Shown here piece by piece: positions 1 through 6,255 of a stretch of 17,452 nucleotides of DNA. How positions within the stretch are numbered: position 1 is the first letter of the stretch; each line of letters begins with the position of its first letter. The notes beneath the pieces are model-generated. The model was not told the DNA's origin and did not search any database. It saw nothing but the letters and a program-made list of their open reading frames with translations. The stretch is from Lachnospiraceae bacterium (lineage in GTDB: Bacteria > Bacillota > Clostridia > Lachnospirales > Lachnospiraceae). The stretch spans positions 1-17,452 of the forward strand of contig JAEDFR010000045.1 in NCBI GenBank assembly GCA_016297945.1, in the 5' to 3' direction. A program made the position numbers and the translations under genes.

Positions 1-80
1 ACTGTGCTCTTGGCTATGCGGCAGAGCCTGCAAAAGCTCCGGCTCCCCGAAAAGAAAACTATGTATATTATTTAAAATGA
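1..80 (+). CDS. Nitroreductase family protein, C-terminal end only (partial)
   Basis: The frame beginning at base 3 is open from the window edge to a TGA at 78-80 and encodes about 25 residues, including ALGYAAEPAKAPAPRKENY. A short hydrophobic strand, then GY-A-E-P-K-A and a basic/proline stretch, is typical of the last residues of FMN-dependent nitroreductases (NfsB/NADH oxidase-like), where the usual form is ALGYPAE-PK. The active site lies outside the window, so the assignment rests on this tail alone. The stop overlaps the first ATG of the VanZ-like fragment (ATGA). Confidence 0.5.
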   Translation, partial: CALGYAAEPAKAPAPRKENYVYYLK

Positions 81-226
81 TTGAGACCAGTCAGTTATTT
101 CTGAATCGTCAGACGGATGTGGATGATTTGATGTTAAATACAGTCGGCGTTATCCTAGGCTTACTGTTGTATAAATTATTAAATCGGAAGAATAAGTATT
201 TTATAAGAAAATTCAGAGTGGATTAG
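77..226 (+). pseudogene. VanZ-like protein, C-terminal remnant
   Basis: An ATG at 77 opens a 49-residue frame starting MIETSQLFLNRQTDVDDLML, followed by a hydrophobic segment (NTVGVILGLLLYKLL) and a basic tail. VanZ family proteins carry a conserved IE-x-x-Q-x-F-x-x-R-x-x-D-x-x-D-x-x-x-N-x-x-G signature just before their last transmembrane helix, and all of it is recognisable here. Full VanZ domains are usually 130-200 residues with about four helices, so only the last quarter is present. The missing part is replaced by the end of the nitroreductase-like gene, and the ATGA overlap puts the fragment directly behind that gene. I read it as a deletion remnant. It could still be translated as a tiny one-helix membrane protein by reinitiation. 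Confidence 0.6.
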
Positions 227-260
227 GAAAATAACACCCTTTTCGGGAAATATATATCTT

Positions 261-300
261 TGCCGCTTCATACTTCGGTTTCCGGCATTTCTAAGCGGCA
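261..300 (+). other. Hairpin of unknown role
   Basis: An 8-bp perfect inverted repeat, TGCCGCTT (261-268) with AAGCGGCA (293-300), encloses a 24-nt loop. It has no T-tract and sits in the 251-base gap between the VanZ remnant and the YdcF gene. No gene is seen in that gap. The hairpin may be part of the transcript end of the upstream gene or a chance structure. Confidence 0.3.
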
Positions 301-320
301 TGCTCACAAAGTATATATTA

Positions 321-380
321 AATGCCCGGTTTCAAAACTCAGACTTCGTCTTCAGACAGTTGAAACCGGGCATTATTTTT
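321..380 (+). terminator. Rho-independent terminator
   Basis: A perfect 15-bp stem, AATGCCCGGTTTCAA (321-335) with TTGAAACCGGGCATT (360-374), is followed by a T-rich run to 380. A smaller AGAC/GTCT helix lies within the loop. It would end transcription from the nitroreductase/VanZ side and insulate the YdcF gene. With the A-rich 5' flank it could also act on the minus strand. Confidence 0.8.
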
Positions 381-477
381 GTTCGCTTATACCGCAAGAA
401 ATGCCAAGAAACCTCGCCAAATTCCGCGGGTAAAGACATATATTTCCAGAAAAGGTAAAAGTAGACTTTAAAGAAAA

Positions 478-1077
478 ATGGAAAGAATAGTTCGTTTTAG
501 AAATGTAATAATAGTTTTAATTATATCATTCTGCATCTATATCATTTGCAATGTAATTTCCATTTGCAGATATAGTTTCGTCTATGAAAATGAATCTTGC
601 GACGTGGCAATTGTTTTAGGAGCGGCGACAAGTGGCAGCGAGGTTTCTGAGGTATATAAACAAAGACTGAATCATGCAATGGAACTGTATCAGAATGATT
701 ATGTGAAATATATTATTGTTACGGGAGGTAAGGGTAAAGGGAATCATTTTTCCGATGCGGCCATTGCCAGAGAGTACCTTGTATCAATGGGGCTTCCCGA
801 TGAAGTTATTTTGGAAGAAGGTACCTCTACAATCACGCAGGAAAATCTTGAAAATGCGAAAATCATAATGGAAGAAAACGGGTATGAAACTGCGGCTATT
901 GTGAGCGATCCCTTACACATGAAGAGGGCGATGTTGTTGGCAAAGGATTCCGGAATAGTTGCCATTTCATCACCAACAAAGAGCAGCGCTTATAAAACTC
1001 TGAAAACAAAGATCCCGTTTGTTGCGAGAGAAGCTTTCTTTTATATAGGTTATAAATGGTATCGTATATGGATCTAA
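478..1077 (+). CDS. YdcF/SanA-like DUF218 membrane-anchored protein
   Basis: A 199-residue protein with one N-terminal transmembrane segment (about residues 9-29) followed by an extracytoplasmic DUF218 domain. The domain opens with the hallmark strand DVAIVLGAA (about 41-49). It continues with the Q-R-L-x-x-A-x-x-L-Y helix, the IIVTGGKGKG loop, a helix around the conserved E of AIAREYLVSMG, the T-x-E-N-x-x-N-A region and a late SDPLHMKRA segment. This order matches the YdcF/ElyC/SanA fold (Rossmann-like, linked in other bacteria to envelope integrity and envelope carbohydrate metabolism). The biochemical function is unsettled for the family. The ribosome binding site is weak, with AAAGG lying about 22 bases before the ATG. 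The gene is separated from the next one by a promoter and riboswitch, so it appears to be monocistronic. Confidence 0.8.
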   Translation: MERIVRFRNVIIVLIISFCIYIICNVISICRYSFVYENESCDVAIVLGAATSGSEVSEVYKQRLNHAMELYQNDYVKYIIVTGGKGKGNHFSDAAIAREYLVSMGLPDEVILEEGTSTITQENLENAKIIMEENGYETAAIVSDPLHMKRAMLLAKDSGIVAISSPTKSSAYKTLKTKIPFVAREAFFYIGYKWYRIWI

Positions 1078-1090
1078 AGGGTATTAATTG

Positions 1091-1119
1091 TTGAAAAATG
1101 TCACAATTTATGGTAAAGT
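1091..1119 (+). promoter_or_regulatory. Sigma-A type promoter driving the purine-type riboswitch
   Basis: TTGAAA (1091-1096), a 17-base spacer and TAAAGT (1114-1119), with an extended TGg just upstream of the -10. Transcription would start at about 1125-1127, where the first helix of the riboswitch aptamer begins. That fit supports both calls. Confidence 0.65.
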
Positions 1120-1125
1120 AACGTT

Positions 1126-1211
1126 TGGTATAAGTCCACAATCGGGTGGACGTTTCTACCAACCACCGAAATGGTTGACTACCGTGATTTATCGGAGTCA
1201 CCATTTTTTTT
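1126..1211 (+). promoter_or_regulatory. Purine-family riboswitch with overlapping terminator (guanine-type pocket, predicted ON switch)
   Basis: The conserved three-way junction is visible. P1 is GGTA (1127-1130) with TACC (1180-1183). J1/2 is TAA (1131-1133). P2 is GTCCAC/GTGGAC (1134-1139/1146-1151) with loop AATCGG. J2/3 is GTTTCTACC (1152-1160). P3 is AACCA/TGGTT (1161-1165/1172-1176) with loop CCGAAA. J3/1 includes A1178-C1179. Aligned to the Bacillus xpt aptamer, positions U22, U47, U51 and C74 correspond to T1131, T1153, T1157 and C1179, so the pocket is of guanine rather than adenine type. GG in loop 2 (1144-1145) can kiss CC in loop 3 (1166-1167). Both loops are one base shorter than in xpt, and P1 is short. 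The terminator uses 1173-1184 paired with 1193-1202 (10 bp, two single-base bulges) and then eight Ts (1204-1211). It consumes the 3' arm of P3, J3/1 and the 3' arm of P1, so a ligand-bound aptamer should prevent termination. Confidence 0.85.
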
Positions 1212-1225
1212 ATGGAGGTATTTTT

Positions 1226-2587
1226 ATGAATGATGTATTAATTGTCGGAGCAGGGCCGGGAGGTATTTTTACTGCATACGAATTAATTGAGAGAAATCCT
1301 AATCTCAAGATTGTTGTGTTTGAAGCGGGACACGCATTGGAACAAAGACATTGCCCGATTGACGGAGAGAAAATCAAATCGTGTATACACTGTAAAAGCT
1401 GTTCCATTATGAGTGGATTTGGAGGAGCCGGTGCATTTTCAGACGGAAAGTACAATATTACAAATGATTTTGGTGGTACTTTATATGAGTATATTGGCAA
1501 AAAAACTGCTTTGGAGCTCATGAAATATGTGGACCGGATTAATCTGGAATACGGTGGAGAGGGAACCAAACTATATTCAACTACGGGCAGCAGTATTAAG
1601 AAAAAATGTATGCAAAATGGCTTATACTTATTGGATGCCTCTGTCAGACATCTGGGTACTGATATCAACTATATTGTGCTTAAAAATCTATATGAACATT
1701 TAAAGGACAAAGTGAACTTTTATTTTGATTGTACTGTAGAGAAAGTGGAGCATGAAAAGGGGATTTTCAGATTGCACACATCTAACGGTATTTTTGAGGG
1801 TACAAAATGTGTGATTTCTGCCGGACGAAGCGGAAGTAAGTGGATGGAACAGGTATGTCGGGATATGGATATCAATACCCGATCCAATCGGGTTGATATT
1901 GGCGTGAGAGTGGAGTTGCCTTCCGAAATTTTTGCACATTTAACAGATGAATTGTATGAAAGTAAAATCATATATCGGACGGAGAAATATGAAGACTTAG
2001 TCCGAACTTTTTGTATGAATCCCAAGGGGGTTGTGGTAAACGAAAACACGAACGGGATTGTTACTGTAAATGGACACAGTTATGAAGATGCAGCTCGTCA
2101 GACACAAAACACCAATTTTGCGTTGTTGGTTGCAAAACATTTTTCTGAGCCGTTTAAGGATTCGAACGGATATGGTGAAAGTATTGCGCGGTTAAGCAAT
2201 ATGTTAGGAGGCGGTGTAATTGTTCAGCGTTTTGGTGACTTAGTCCGTGGACATCGAAGTACGGAAAAGCGAATTGCAGAATCGTTTACGGTACCTACAC
2301 TGAATGCAGCAGCAGGAGATTTGAGTCTTGTGCTACCGAAGCGTATTTTGGACGGCATCATCGAAATGATTTATGCTTTGGATAAAGTGGCTCCCGGCAC
2401 AGCGAATGATGATACTTTACTCTATGGAGTTGAAGTAAAGTTTTACAATATGGAAGTAGAGGTTGATCAAAACTTGATGACAAAGTATGATGGCTTGTAT
2501 GTCATCGGTGATGGAAGCGGGATTACGCATTCTTTATCGCATGCCTCTGCAAGTGGAGTTTATGTAGCAAGAAACATTACAAAATGA
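1226..2587 (+). CDS. Uncharacterised NAD(P)/FAD-dependent oxidoreductase (COG2509 type)
   Basis: A 453-residue flavoprotein. The N-terminal dinucleotide-binding motif VGAGPGG (about 7-13) is followed at the expected distance by the acidic strand end VVFEAG. Residues 43-59 hold four cysteines (C43, C53, C56, C59; the last three form CxxCxxC). A glycine-rich GFGGAGAFSDGK segment comes next. The C-terminus has a second FAD-contact motif, YVIGDGSGITHSLSHA. This layout matches COG2509 FAD-dependent dehydrogenases, whose substrate is not established. The start is set at ATG 1226 because GGAGG (1214-1218) lies seven bases upstream. An in-frame extension back to 1088 would run through the riboswitch and terminator, so it is rejected. 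The gene is controlled by that riboswitch, which suggests a purine-linked role, but the sequence does not show which reaction. The cysteine cluster could bind metal or take part in redox chemistry. Confidence 0.8.
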   Translation: MNDVLIVGAGPGGIFTAYELIERNPNLKIVVFEAGHALEQRHCPIDGEKIKSCIHCKSCSIMSGFGGAGAFSDGKYNITNDFGGTLYEYIGKKTALELMKYVDRINLEYGGEGTKLYSTTGSSIKKKCMQNGLYLLDASVRHLGTDINYIVLKNLYEHLKDKVNFYFDCTVEKVEHEKGIFRLHTSNGIFEGTKCVISAGRSGSKWMEQVCRDMDINTRSNRVDIGVRVELPSEIFAHLTDELYESKIIYRTEKYEDLVRTFCMNPKGVVVNENTNGIVTVNGHSYEDAARQTQNTNFALLVAKHFSEPFKDSNGYGESIARLSNMLGGGVIVQRFGDLVRGHRSTEKRIAESFTVPTLNAAAGDLSLVLPKRILDGIIEMIYALDKVAPGTANDDTLLYGVEVKFYNMEVEVDQNLMTKYDGLYVIGDGSGITHSLSHASASGVYVARNITK

Positions 2588-2608
2588 TAGTTATTCAAGG
2601 ACGTTTTT

Positions 2609-2633
2609 TTGGGGACGGTTAATCCGTCCCCAA
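2609..2633. repeat. GGGGACGG palindrome, REP-like or terminator hairpin
   Basis: TTGGGGACGG (2609-2618) and CCGTCCCCAA (2624-2633) form a 10-bp perfect stem with loop TTAAT. A T-run lies on its 5' side and A-rich sequence on its 3' side, so neither strand has the downstream U-tract of a standard terminator. GGGGAC/GTCCCC palindromes of this look are dispersed in some clostridial genomes (recalled, not checked). It lies between the convergent ends of the FAD oxidoreductase and DUF3892 genes and could serve as a transcript-end structure for both. Confidence 0.5.
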
Positions 2634-2641
2634 ATCAATAA

Positions 2642-2959
2642 TTACAAATCCGCTTTACCGGAAGCAGAAGGAAGATTGCCAAGATTGTTGTTTTCCGTTC
2701 CGTCCGGAATGGATTTTAAATATTCCGTATCTTTTCGATGTGCAACACCGACACCCTTAATTTCGCCTTCTTTTGCGAGGGCAACGCCCTCTTCTTTTGA
2801 GACGGTATTTCCGTCAGAAAGCTGATAGCCGGTAATTTTACCGCTTTCTTTTACAAGTCCTACAATATCCTTTGCATCGGATTTGGGTGTAGGGATATCA
2901 TCTAATGTATTTTTTGCCAATGCGGCAGTGAAATCCTGATCTTTTTCCTGATTCTTCAT
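2642..2959 (-). CDS. DUF3892 domain-containing small protein
   Basis: A 105-residue cytoplasmic protein on the minus strand. After a hydrophilic, lysine/aspartate-rich N-terminus (about 1-30), residues 31-95 match the DUF3892 pattern. A strand (DIVGLVKESGKITGYQLSDG) leads to a small helix with acidic and alanine residues. Then come a turn (GEIKGVGVA), a Y-L-x-S-I-P-D segment and a final N-N-L-G-N-L-P. The family is short, widespread in Firmicutes and of unknown function. The start fits AAAGGAG about 13 bases upstream on the minus strand, a rather long spacing. It converges on the FAD oxidoreductase and diverges from the superoxide dismutase gene, so it is its own unit. A TTGACA (minus strand, about 3010-3015) could be its -35 box, but the matching -10 is poor. 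Confidence 0.75.
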   Translation of the reverse strand: MKNQEKDQDFTAALAKNTLDDIPTPKSDAKDIVGLVKESGKITGYQLSDGNTVSKEEGVALAKEGEIKGVGVAHRKDTEYLKSIPDGTENNNLGNLPSASGKADL

Positions 2960-3100
2960 AAAAAACTAAAAACTCCTTTCATTTCAACAGTTTTTCTATT
3001 AGTATGGCTGTCAATCTTTTGATTATTCCGGGAAAAATGTAAAAATATTAATCGTCCCCATTGTACATTGCACAGCATATGCTAAAAGAAAAGGATTTTT

Positions 3101-3592
3101 ATGATGCAGATCACACCACGTTTGACATTTATTTATAAATTGGAACAAGACAGTCCGCAGGCAGTTGCATGGATTAAGGGCAATGAAAGTCATAAAAAAC
3201 TGAGCGGTCTGGTGAAATTTTATTCCACACCGTATGGAGGCGTGCTAATTGAGGCAGAAATATTTGGATTACCAAATATCAATACGGGATCTTCTTCTGA
3301 TTTTTATGCCATGCATATTCATGAAAACGGAGACTGTTCCAATCATTTTACGAAAACGGGAAGTCATTATAATCCTACCAAACAGTTACATCCCAATCAT
3401 GCAGGGGATATGCTTCCGCTAATGGGTAATCAAGGCTATGCATGGCTTAGTTTTTATGATAAAAGATTTACCATGCCTGAAATCATCGGAAAATCGGTAA
3501 TTATCCATGAAAAGAGAGATGACTTTGCAAGCCAGCCTTCCGGGGATGCGGGAGAGAAAATCGACTGTGGAGTAATTGTTGCAGAAAAGTAA
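3101..3592 (+). CDS. Cu/Zn superoxide dismutase family protein
   Basis: A 163-residue protein carrying the Cu/Zn SOD signature. MHIHENGDC (71-79) supplies H72, H74 and C79. GSHYNP supplies the bridging H89. LHPNHAGD supplies H97, H100 and D103. VIIHEKRDD supplies H136. C156 in KIDCGVI would pair with C79. All copper and zinc ligands of the family are therefore present. The electrostatic-guidance arginine (R143 in bovine SOD) is replaced by K153, three residues before the cysteine. In studied enzymes that change lowers but does not abolish activity. There is no signal peptide or lipobox, so the protein should be cytoplasmic, unlike most bacterial SodC proteins. ATG codons at 3101 and 3104 are both usable behind AAGGA (3091-3095). 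A redox-defence role in an anaerobe is plausible, but activity is not proven by sequence. Confidence 0.85.
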   Translation: MMQITPRLTFIYKLEQDSPQAVAWIKGNESHKKLSGLVKFYSTPYGGVLIEAEIFGLPNINTGSSSDFYAMHIHENGDCSNHFTKTGSHYNPTKQLHPNHAGDMLPLMGNQGYAWLSFYDKRFTMPEIIGKSVIIHEKRDDFASQPSGDAGEKIDCGVIVAEK

Positions 3593-3695
3593 GAGAAAAG
3601 GTATATGCCACAAAACTTGAAAAAGAGTTTTCACTTCAGTCCTCCTTTTTTAGATATATGGAATATTTGCTTAATTCGTTTTTTTATGATAGAAT

Positions 3696-3701
3696 TATAA
3701 T
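3696..3701 (+). promoter_or_regulatory. Possible -10 box for the response regulator gene
   Basis: A consensus TATAAT lies 32 bases before the chosen start. No good -35 is found at normal spacing: TTGCTT (3667-3672) is 23 bases away and TTCGTT (3675-3680) is 15 away. It may be a weak or activator-dependent promoter. Confidence 0.35.
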
Positions 3702-3733
3702 GCCGAATAGTTGTAGAAAGATAAGTGGATGAT

Positions 3734-5257
3734 ATGAGAGTCGTAATTGTTGAAGATGAGATACGTATTCGAGAAGGAATTATCAAACTATTATCCAAGA
3801 CGAATGATGAGTTTTGTCTTGTGGGCGAAGCCGAAAACGGGAAAGATGGCTTGCAACTTTTATGCGAATTAAAACCAGACATTGTAATAACGGACATTAA
3901 AATGCCATTGATGGATGGTTTACAAATGTTGGACAAAATGCAGGAGGCCGGATTAAATACAAAAGCGATTGTATTAAGCGCATATTCCGAGTTTGAATAT
4001 GCACGTAAAGCCATGAAACTTGGGGTTACAGAATATCTTCTAAAACCGATTACGTATCATTGTTTTATGCTAGCTTTGGAAAATGTTAAGCACCAAGTGG
4101 AGAAAGACAGACAGGATAAACCTGCACAAATAGGAACGATTGAACAGATATTCCAGTTTTTACTGGATGGAAGCTTAGAGATTAATGAAGAATTGATTTC
4201 TTACCTATCTAATAATTATCATATTGAAAAAAATCAGTCATTTGTAGTTATGTGTACATATTTGGGATGTAATTATCAGGAGATATGGAAGAAAACCAAG
4301 ACCAAATTTAACCATGCCCTTTCTATGTATAAAAATCTTTCTTATTGTATTATTGAAGCACCATACCGGAATTTTTTAATTATTATCTTGTATCACTATA
4401 GCAATTCGCAAGATTTAGAAAGATGGATGCAGTATCAGATATTAAATAAGCAGTTTGATAAATTTGCGATTGGTTGGATTGAAGTGAATGGAATAGGTGC
4501 ATTGGAACAAAGTGTAAAACTTTTGTATCCATATATGGATTGGAATATTGCATTAGATAAAGAGATATTAATTTCTTATCCGAAAATCACACAAATACAA
4601 ACAGCATCCTGTGTATATCCTATAGAATTGGAAACAGAAGTAAAAAAAGCAGTATGTGCCTATGATTGGGATAAGGTGTCTCAAATTATGATTGATTTCC
4701 AGAGAAGTTTCTTGGATGGAAAAATATATATCCCAAAGGAGATAAAAGAGTGTTATGTACGTTTTTTGTGGGTAGTGGTTGGAATTGCAAAAGAGGTTGG
4801 CTGTATTGATACAGAGAAGTTTGACTCTAAAAAGTTACTTGAGATGATTATGAATGCACAAACAAAAGAAGAATTATGGAATGCTTCGAATTTCATGATA
4901 TCTCTTATACGACCAGAACGTAAACAAGAAGAATCGATTCATTTAATTGTAAAGAAAGTAATAAGTATCATACATGAATTTTATAAAACAGGCATTACAT
5001 TGGAAGAAATAAGTATGCGACTTAATATGACACCAGAGTATATCGGAACGCTATTTCACAAGGAAATGGGTGTAACATTTAGCGCATATATTAAAAATAT
5101 TCGAATCAGTAAAGCAAAAGAACTGTTATGTGGGACAGATTTAAAATTATACGAAATTTCAGAGCGCGTAGGGTATAATGATCCAAAGTATTTCAGTAAG
5201 GTTTTTAAGGAAATAACAGGTCAATTACCAACAGATTATAGAAAAACATATAAATAG
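3734..5257 (+). CDS. YesN-type response regulator (receiver + AraC/XylS HTH)
   Basis: A 507-residue transcription regulator. The receiver domain (about 1-120) has the acidic pocket VIVEDE, phosphoacceptor D54 in VITDIKMP, the conserved serine in VLSAYSEFEY, and lysine in YLLKPI. A central region of about 280 residues has no motif I can name. The C-terminus (about 409-507) is a double helix-turn-helix of AraC type, with ITLEEISMRLNMTPEYIGTL and LYEISERVGYNDPKYFSKVF. The start is taken as ATG 3734, three codons after an in-frame GTG at 3725, because the protein then begins directly with the first receiver strand. The ribosome site is poor either way. It is the first gene of the carbohydrate locus and is the natural partner of the YesM-type kinase at 9250, although that gene is separated from it by three others. 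Likely targets are the promoters before 5356 and 11160. Confidence 0.9.
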   Translation: MRVVIVEDEIRIREGIIKLLSKTNDEFCLVGEAENGKDGLQLLCELKPDIVITDIKMPLMDGLQMLDKMQEAGLNTKAIVLSAYSEFEYARKAMKLGVTEYLLKPITYHCFMLALENVKHQVEKDRQDKPAQIGTIEQIFQFLLDGSLEINEELISYLSNNYHIEKNQSFVVMCTYLGCNYQEIWKKTKTKFNHALSMYKNLSYCIIEAPYRNFLIIILYHYSNSQDLERWMQYQILNKQFDKFAIGWIEVNGIGALEQSVKLLYPYMDWNIALDKEILISYPKITQIQTASCVYPIELETEVKKAVCAYDWDKVSQIMIDFQRSFLDGKIYIPKEIKECYVRFLWVVVGIAKEVGCIDTEKFDSKKLLEMIMNAQTKEELWNASNFMISLIRPERKQEESIHLIVKKVISIIHEFYKTGITLEEISMRLNMTPEYIGTLFHKEMGVTFSAYIKNIRISKAKELLCGTDLKLYEISERVGYNDPKYFSKVFKEITGQLPTDYRKTYK

Positions 5258-5270
5258 AGTTTGGATTATT

Positions 5271-5348
5271 CCTCCTTTTCGAGTTTTATCTTATTTTGCA
5301 TTCTTTTACTTAACTATAAAATGCATATATAGGAACAAGAAAAGGAGG
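5271..5348 (+). promoter_or_regulatory. Inverted repeat able to mask the ribosome binding site of the permease operon
   Basis: CCTCCTTTTC (5271-5280) is a perfect 10-base complement of GAAAAGGAGG (5339-5348), the Shine-Dalgarno sequence of the first permease gene. Only transcripts that begin upstream of 5271, such as read-through from the response regulator gene, would carry both arms. A transcript from the local promoter (possible -10 TATAAA at 5315-5320) would carry only the free ribosome site. Confidence 0.5.
5315..5320 (+). promoter_or_regulatory. Possible activator-dependent promoter of the transporter operon
   Basis: TATAAA (5315-5320) has no recognisable -35 at 16-18 bases upstream (TATTTT there), which is what one expects if an activator recruits polymerase. 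A TCGAGTTTTA word (5279-5288) just upstream recurs before the solute-binding protein gene (11087-11096). This makes it a candidate operator for the YesN-type regulator. Confidence 0.4.
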
Positions 5349-5355
5349 TTTTTTT

Positions 5356-6255
5356 GTGAAAACGATAAAGAGATTTTTTAAATACGAAAATGTTGGACTT
5401 TTATTTGCACTCCCGGCGTTCGTATATATGTTGGTAATTGTCGGATATCCGATAATAAGCAATATAGTTCTTAGTGTACAGGATGTAACCGTAAAAAATC
5501 TTGCGAGAGGTACCAAAAACTTTGTTGGATTAGATAATTACATAGCTTTATTTAGGGACGAAGTGTTTCGATTGACAATTTCTAATACATTAAAATTTAC
5601 TGTGTATAGCCTGCTCTTTCAGTTCATCATTGGATTTGCACTCGCGATATTTTTTAATAAAAACTTTTCTTTTGCAAAACCGGTTAGAGGTTTACTGATG
5701 ATTCCGTGGATGATCCCCATGACTGTTACCGCATTAATATTTAAGTTTATATTTTCTACAGATGTTGGAATTGTTAACTATTTTTTGCGCTCTCTGGGAA
5801 TAATCGGTGAAAATATTGAATGGCTGACAAATCCCAATATAGCAATGGGATGTGTTATCTTTGCAAATATTTGGATTGGAATTCCTTTTAACACTATTCT
5901 TTTATCAACAGGACTTACGACTATCTCACAGGAATTGTATGAAAGCGCAGCAATAGATGGTGCAAATGGTTTTCAGAGATTTATAAAAATTACATTACCT
6001 CTTCTCAGACCAACGATAGAATCTGTATTAGTGCTTGGATTTATTTATACTTTTAAGTGTTATGACCTGGTATATGTTATGACAAGTGGTGGGCCCGTTA
6101 ATTCCACGCATTTGATGTCTACATACTCCTATAAGCTTTCATTTGAAATGTTTGATTATAGTATGGGATCTGCGGCAGCAAATGTATTATTGGTAATTCT
6201 TATGGTTGTGGGAATGGTTTATCTAAAAATTACAATGGAAGGAGAGAATGACTAA
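5356..6255 (+). CDS. Sugar ABC transporter permease (UgpA/MsmF/LacF type)
   Basis: A 299-residue inner-membrane protein with about six transmembrane helices, the usual length for this family. The N-terminus has the typical first helix (FALPAFVYMLVIVGYPII). The cytoplasmic coupling loop for the ATPase is seen as the EAA motif ELYESAAIDGANGFQRFIKI (about 194-213), followed by LPLLRP. The start is GTG 5356, eight bases after a full AAAGGAGG. It overlaps the second permease by one base (TAATG). Together they form the channel of a CUT1-family importer for oligosaccharides. No ATP-binding subunit is encoded in the window. In Firmicutes a shared MsmK/MsiK-type ATPase elsewhere usually serves such systems. 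The substrate cannot be read from the permease itself; the neighbouring glycosidases suggest xylose/arabinose-containing plant oligosaccharides. Confidence 0.95.
   Translation: MKTIKRFFKYENVGLLFALPAFVYMLVIVGYPIISNIVLSVQDVTVKNLARGTKNFVGLDNYIALFRDEVFRLTISNTLKFTVYSLLFQFIIGFALAIFFNKNFSFAKPVRGLLMIPWMIPMTVTALIFKFIFSTDVGIVNYFLRSLGIIGENIEWLTNPNIAMGCVIFANIWIGIPFNTILLSTGLTTISQELYESAAIDGANGFQRFIKITLPLLRPTIESVLVLGFIYTFKCYDLVYVMTSGGPVNSTHLMSTYSYKLSFEMFDYSMGSAAANVLLVILMVVGMVYLKITMEGEND

Noticed and set aside
226..477. Possible riboswitch or small RNA in the gap before the YdcF gene
   Set aside because: Apart from the terminator and one simple hairpin, no conserved riboswitch core that I know could be matched.
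896..1204. 102-residue minus-strand ORF
   Set aside because: It lies antisense to the YdcF gene end and across the riboswitch, with no ribosome site or recognisable motif.
1088..1225. 46-residue N-terminal extension of the FAD oxidoreductase
   Set aside because: The extension would be encoded by the promoter, riboswitch and terminator. A clear GGAGG-ATG at 1214-1228 sets the start at 1226.
3610..3635. Possible terminator after the SOD gene
   Set aside because: Only a short A/T stem (TGAAAA/TTTTCA) is present, with no GC core and no T-run directly after it.
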